Positions 7,175-9,749 of a stretch of 9,749 nucleotides of DNA are shown one piece after another. The stretch's first letter is position 1, and the number at the start of each line of letters is the position of its first letter. Source of the DNA: Actinomycetota bacterium (lineage in GTDB: Bacteria > Actinomycetota > Actinomycetes > Actinomycetales > Microbacteriaceae); assembly GCA_010028615.1 (NCBI GenBank), contig RHAS01000024.1, positions 1 to 9,749 on the forward strand. Direction: 5' to 3'. Position numbers and translations under genes: made by a program. The notes beneath the pieces are model-generated. The model saw nothing but the letters and a program-made list of their open reading frames with translations, was not told where the DNA came from and searched no databases.

Positions 7175-7247
7175 GGGCCTTTAGCTCAGTTGGTAGAGCG
7201 CCACGCTTACACCGTGGATGTCATCGGTTCGAGCCCGGTAGGGCCCA
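7175..7247 (+). tRNA. tRNA-Val (anticodon UAC)
   Basis: A 73-base cloverleaf folds by eye. The acceptor stem is GGGCCTT (7175-7181) with AGGGCCC (7240-7246), containing one G-U pair. The D stem is GCTC/GAGC (7184-7187, 7196-7199). The anticodon stem is CCACG/CGTGG with loop CTTACAC, placing anticodon TAC at 7208-7210. The T stem is ATCGG/CCGGT with loop TTCGAGC. The discriminator base is A7247. The UAC anticodon reads valine codons GUA and GUG. The 3' CCA is not encoded (CTT follows the discriminator), so it must be added by the CCA-adding enzyme. Confidence 0.97.
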
Positions 7248-7263
7248 CTTTTTCAACTTACAT

Positions 7264-7284
7264 TTGCCTAGATGGCAAGGTTTC
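7264..7284 (+). terminator. Candidate terminator after tRNA-Val (weak)
   Basis: TTGCC (7264-7268) pairs with GGCAA (7274-7278) around loop TAGAT, followed after two G by TTTCT. The stem is short and the T run poor. A separate CTTTTTC directly after the tRNA (7248-7254) may act instead. The position between the tRNA and the next gene's promoter suits a terminator. Confidence 0.35.
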
Positions 7285-7294
7285 TCCCTAGCGG

Positions 7295-7300
7295 TAGTAT
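7295..7300 (+). promoter_or_regulatory. -10 element for a probably leaderless transcript
   Basis: TAGTAT fits the TANNNT pattern and sits exactly 6 bases before the ATG at 7307, so transcription would begin at or next to the start codon. No Shine-Dalgarno sequence is visible upstream of that ATG. Both facts point to a leaderless mRNA, which is common in actinobacteria. No clear -35 is seen. Confidence 0.5.
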
Positions 7301-7306
7301 TTGCCT

Positions 7307-9352
7307 ATGGAATCTAGCCGCTATGAACCGCCAGTCAGGCGCTCACTCTCAGATGAAGACCTAGCCAAAAGAGTTAATGAGGCGACCGCCAACCATAATG
7401 GCATGGAAGCTGTAATGGATCTGCTGGTAGCCCAAGAAGCGCTTCGTGCCCAAGAAGATGCCGAGCTTGAAGCCTGGGTGGAGCAGATGGAAGCTGATGG
7501 CTCACCTGAGGCTATTGCCGCCCTTGCTAAGTTCCAAGGTAAAGACTTCGTCCCGCAAACCGATCAGTTTGAATATGTAGCACCGGTAGTTTCAGAGCCT
7601 GAGGTCCAAGAGGAAGAGCCAAAGGCAGAAGAGCCGTTCAGTTGGTTCAGTAAACCTGACGAACCGGATGGGGCTGAGGAAGCTCCTGATGACGTGCCGG
7701 TCGAAACTGTAGTTGAAGTTATCGAGATTGTCGAAGAGACTTCCGTACCTGAAGAGCTTGCGCCAGTTGGTGCTGAAACAACAACCGATTTTGAGAGATT
7801 ACTCAACGCTGCTTCGGCAGAGGAAGAGGCCACAGCGCTCGAGGATGACAAGGTTCTCGAAACTGGACCGACCAATCTTTTGGTGCCAAGCGATGAGCAC
7901 CGCAATCGAAAGCCGATATCACAGCTTTTAGTCTGGCTTGGCGCTTCCGCAGTTCTAGTGCCAGGTTTGTTGAGCCTGGTGCTTACAGGTTTCGGACTTT
8001 CCGCACAAAGCATCGCTTTGGATCTAACCATCGGCTACCTAGTTTCGGGAGCTCTTATCGCAACGGCAGGACTGGCTGGAAAGAGAAGCGGTTTATCGAC
8101 CGCGATAATCTCCAGAGCTGTTTTCGGGGTCTGGGGAAATTCTTTCCCATTATCACTGGTTACCGTTTCTCGCCTGATCTTAAGCACCGTAATACTTTCT
8201 GCAACGCTACTTTTCGCTGATGGCCTTTCAAGTCAGTTGCAACCATTTGACACAGTTCTAGCTGAAGTCATCGGAATCAAATTCACTTTTGGCTATGTCT
8301 TTGGGTTAGCAATACTTGCTCTGGTTTTTGGTATTTCAATACTTCGCGGAAAACTATCTAGAGTCCTTCTCCTAGTGCTCAGCCTTTCTTCATTCACAGC
8401 GCTTCTAGTGTCATTAGTTGGCCTTAGCTCTAAGCCTCTGGGATTCACAGCTACCGGAACTATTGGTTTTATGAGTAACCAATCATTGGCTGCGATTGCT
8501 CTGGTTATTGCTTTGCAGTTGACTCTCTGGGTCGAACTAGCTCCGAATCTTTCAAAAGCCATTCCGATGAAGCCTAGGGGCCTAAAGGTTTTCTTTGCGA
8601 TTTTAGGAAGTCAAGCTTTTATCCCGCTAGCTGTTTCACTTGTGGCACTTTCCTTTATCGGTTCAAACATTTCTAGCGTCTTTAGAGTTGACGAGCTCGG
8701 TCCAATTAGGGGACTAGTAGCGCTCCTACCTTCCTGGTCCTCCGCGCTATTAGTAGCAGCAGTTTTGCTTTCCCTGGTTTATGCATCAGTTTTGAGTTTG
8801 AAGAGCCTATCTCTTGATCTGATAGCACTTATAAGACTTCGCAGCAGACTGCTCGCTACATCTTTAGCGGCTGTTCTGATTGCAATGCTTCTGCTTCAGT
8901 TTGTTCAGCAACCGGAACTTCGTACCGTGGAATACCTGACCAGCATGCTTGTGCTTTCCGCATTGCTCTCAGCTGGCTGGATAGGCATGTTTATCGCCGA
9001 TGTTGGCCTACGTAAAATTGCGTATCACGAGCTATCACTCAATCGTTCGTACGGTTACTACGGAAGATTTAACCTTTTGTCGCTAGGTATTTGGACAATC
9101 ACTTTGGTCATTGCGCTACTACTTGTCCCAGTAAACCTAGTTGGTTTGAATTTCACCGGAGCTATAGCAGGAACGATCGGTTTGGATAGTTCTCTTGGTT
9201 CTCAGGCGATTGCAATTTGTCTGGTTATCGTCAGCGGAATGCTGTTGACCGTTATTGCAAGAATCCCGCAGATTCGAAAGCAGGAGAAGGAAGTACTTGC
9301 CGTGGAGTCGCGCCGCGAGCAATTGAACGACATTTTTATTGGTCAAGAGTAA
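7307..9352 (+). CDS. NCS1 (cytosine/purine permease)-like membrane protein with acidic N-terminal extension
   Basis: The protein has 681 residues from the ATG at 7307; a TTG at 7301 is a less likely start. Residues 1-200 are hydrophilic. Residues 13-80 look helical, and 98-180 are rich in Glu, Asp, Pro and Ala. About 12 hydrophobic helices follow, roughly at 206-227, 236-257, 281-304, 326-346, 351-374, 393-412, 427-451, 475-497, 512-532, 545-564, 590-610 and 630-651, then a short charged tail. GKRSGLSTAIISRAVFGVWGN (258-278, with RAVFGVWGN best conserved) matches the GaKTGL...ARFSFGVKGS region of CodB. GMFIADVGLRKIAYHE (560-575) matches the later VIIADYLMNRRRYE region. The CodB-like TM3 Gln/Trp (GWFG) and TM8 Asn residues that contact substrate are not seen, so a nucleobase substrate is not supported. 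It overlaps the next gene by one base. NCS1 membership is probable; function is unknown. Confidence 0.78.
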   Translation: MESSRYEPPVRRSLSDEDLAKRVNEATANHNGMEAVMDLLVAQEALRAQEDAELEAWVEQMEADGSPEAIAALAKFQGKDFVPQTDQFEYVAPVVSEPEVQEEEPKAEEPFSWFSKPDEPDGAEEAPDDVPVETVVEVIEIVEETSVPEELAPVGAETTTDFERLLNAASAEEEATALEDDKVLETGPTNLLVPSDEHRNRKPISQLLVWLGASAVLVPGLLSLVLTGFGLSAQSIALDLTIGYLVSGALIATAGLAGKRSGLSTAIISRAVFGVWGNSFPLSLVTVSRLILSTVILSATLLFADGLSSQLQPFDTVLAEVIGIKFTFGYVFGLAILALVFGISILRGKLSRVLLLVLSLSSFTALLVSLVGLSSKPLGFTATGTIGFMSNQSLAAIALVIALQLTLWVELAPNLSKAIPMKPRGLKVFFAILGSQAFIPLAVSLVALSFIGSNISSVFRVDELGPIRGLVALLPSWSSALLVAAVLLSLVYASVLSLKSLSLDLIALIRLRSRLLATSLAAVLIAMLLLQFVQQPELRTVEYLTSMLVLSALLSAGWIGMFIADVGLRKIAYHELSLNRSYGYYGRFNLLSLGIWTITLVIALLLVPVNLVGLNFTGAIAGTIGLDSSLGSQAIAICLVIVSGMLLTVIARIPQIRKQEKEVLAVESRREQLNDIFIGQE

Positions 9353-9749
9353 TGCAGCTTCAGCAACTATTAGCTAGATTCGAACAACTCTGGCCCGCCG
9401 CATCGGCTGAGGACTGGGACTCCGTTGGTTTAGTAAGTGGCAACTCTAAGCAAGAGATAAATCGAATTCTGCTAACTGTTGATGTCACCGATGAGATAGT
9501 TGCCGAGGCTAAAGAGCTAAAGGCGGATCTTATCCTTGCCCATCATCCGCTACTTCTGAAGCCTGTAAGTAGCCTTAGTGAGGCAACTAGCAAGGGGGCT
9601 CTTGTAGCCGAACTAATTAGATCTGGTATTTCGCTCTACACGGCTCACACAAATGCAGATAGCCAGCCAGCTGGAACATCTGCAGTGCTAGCAAGAAAGA
9701 TTGGCTTGATAAACACTAAAGTGCTAGCTGAAACCGAGCCTGGCATTGG
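9352..9749 (+). CDS. Nif3/DUF34 family dinuclear-metal protein, N-terminal part (3' truncated)
   Basis: The gene starts at the ATG at 9352, which shares its A with the TAA of the preceding gene (TAATG), and runs off the window; 132 codons are visible with no stop. The translation starts MQLQQLLARFEQLWPAA. It contains WDSVGLVSG (22-30), the AHHPLLLKP metal-site motif with His64 and His65, and YTAHTNAD with Asp103. These match the first half of the dinuclear metal site of Nif3/YbgI proteins (E. coli YbgI His63, His64, Asp101). The remaining metal ligands would be in the missing C-terminal half. The family is nearly universal, forms toroidal hexamers and is sometimes annotated as GTP cyclohydrolase 1 type 2, but its role is not settled. 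A weak AAGAG lies just upstream. The overlap with the permease-like gene suggests translation coupling. Confidence 0.93.
   Translation, partial: MQLQQLLARFEQLWPAASAEDWDSVGLVSGNSKQEINRILLTVDVTDEIVAEAKELKADLILAHHPLLLKPVSSLSEATSKGALVAELIRSGISLYTAHTNADSQPAGTSAVLARKIGLINTKVLAETEPGI

Noticed and set aside
7564..8031. 155-codon minus-strand frame rich in Ser and Thr
   Set aside because: It is the antisense of the Glu/Ala-rich extension of the permease-like gene; the Ser-rich composition is what reversed GAA/GAG and GCT codons produce.
1..9749. Mobile element, CRISPR array, phage or toxin-antitoxin locus
   Set aside because: No transposase, integrase, spaced direct repeats or small paired genes are seen, and the tRNA gene is not followed by an integrase or a duplicated tRNA end.

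Overview
The window looks like chromosomal DNA of a small-genome actinobacterium, most likely of the family Microbacteriaceae. I infer this from four things: a homodimeric-type pyruvate dehydrogenase E1 (aceE) leading a type II fatty-acid-synthesis cluster, an AcpM-like acyl carrier protein, the actinobacterial DUF3145 protein next to fabF, and an AhpE-type peroxiredoxin. Base composition is moderate rather than GC-rich and intergenic gaps are very short. Together these would suit streamlined freshwater Microbacteriaceae (Luna-type clades such as Rhodoluna or Aquiluna), but the genus is a guess.

Bases 1-328 (+) hold the C-terminal part of a DUF3145 gene, cut by the window edge. It ends tail-to-tail with fabF, and the two stop codons overlap by 4 bases. 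Bases 325-6501 (-) form one tight operon, read right to left: aceE, fabD, fabH, acpP, fabF. Gaps run from an 8-base overlap to 37 bases. AceE feeds pyruvate carbon to the pyruvate dehydrogenase complex that yields acetyl-CoA. FabD makes malonyl-ACP, FabH performs the first condensation, AcpP carries the growing chain, and FabF elongates it. The operon therefore links acetyl-CoA supply to membrane lipid synthesis. The PucR/FasR-type regulator gene often found beside actinobacterial fabD is absent from the aceE-fabD junction.

Bases 6502-6658 are a divergent control region with a perfect 6-bp dyad (CCCTAA-N6-TTAGGG). It serves aceE to the left and a peroxiredoxin gene to the right (6659-7123, +). 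A tRNA-Val(UAC) gene follows at 7175-7247, flanked by weak promoter-like and hairpin elements. Bases 7307-9352 (+) encode a 681-residue membrane protein with a hydrophilic, acidic N-terminal region of about 200 residues and a 12-helix core resembling NCS1 (cytosine/purine) permeases. Its usual substrate-contact positions look lost. The gene overlaps the start of a Nif3/DUF34 metal-binding protein gene by one base; that gene runs off the right edge.

I see no CRISPR array, insertion sequence, prophage, riboswitch or clear sign of gene transfer. Most of the window is ordinary core metabolism. The least explained item is the permease-like protein, followed by the dyad in the divergent control region.
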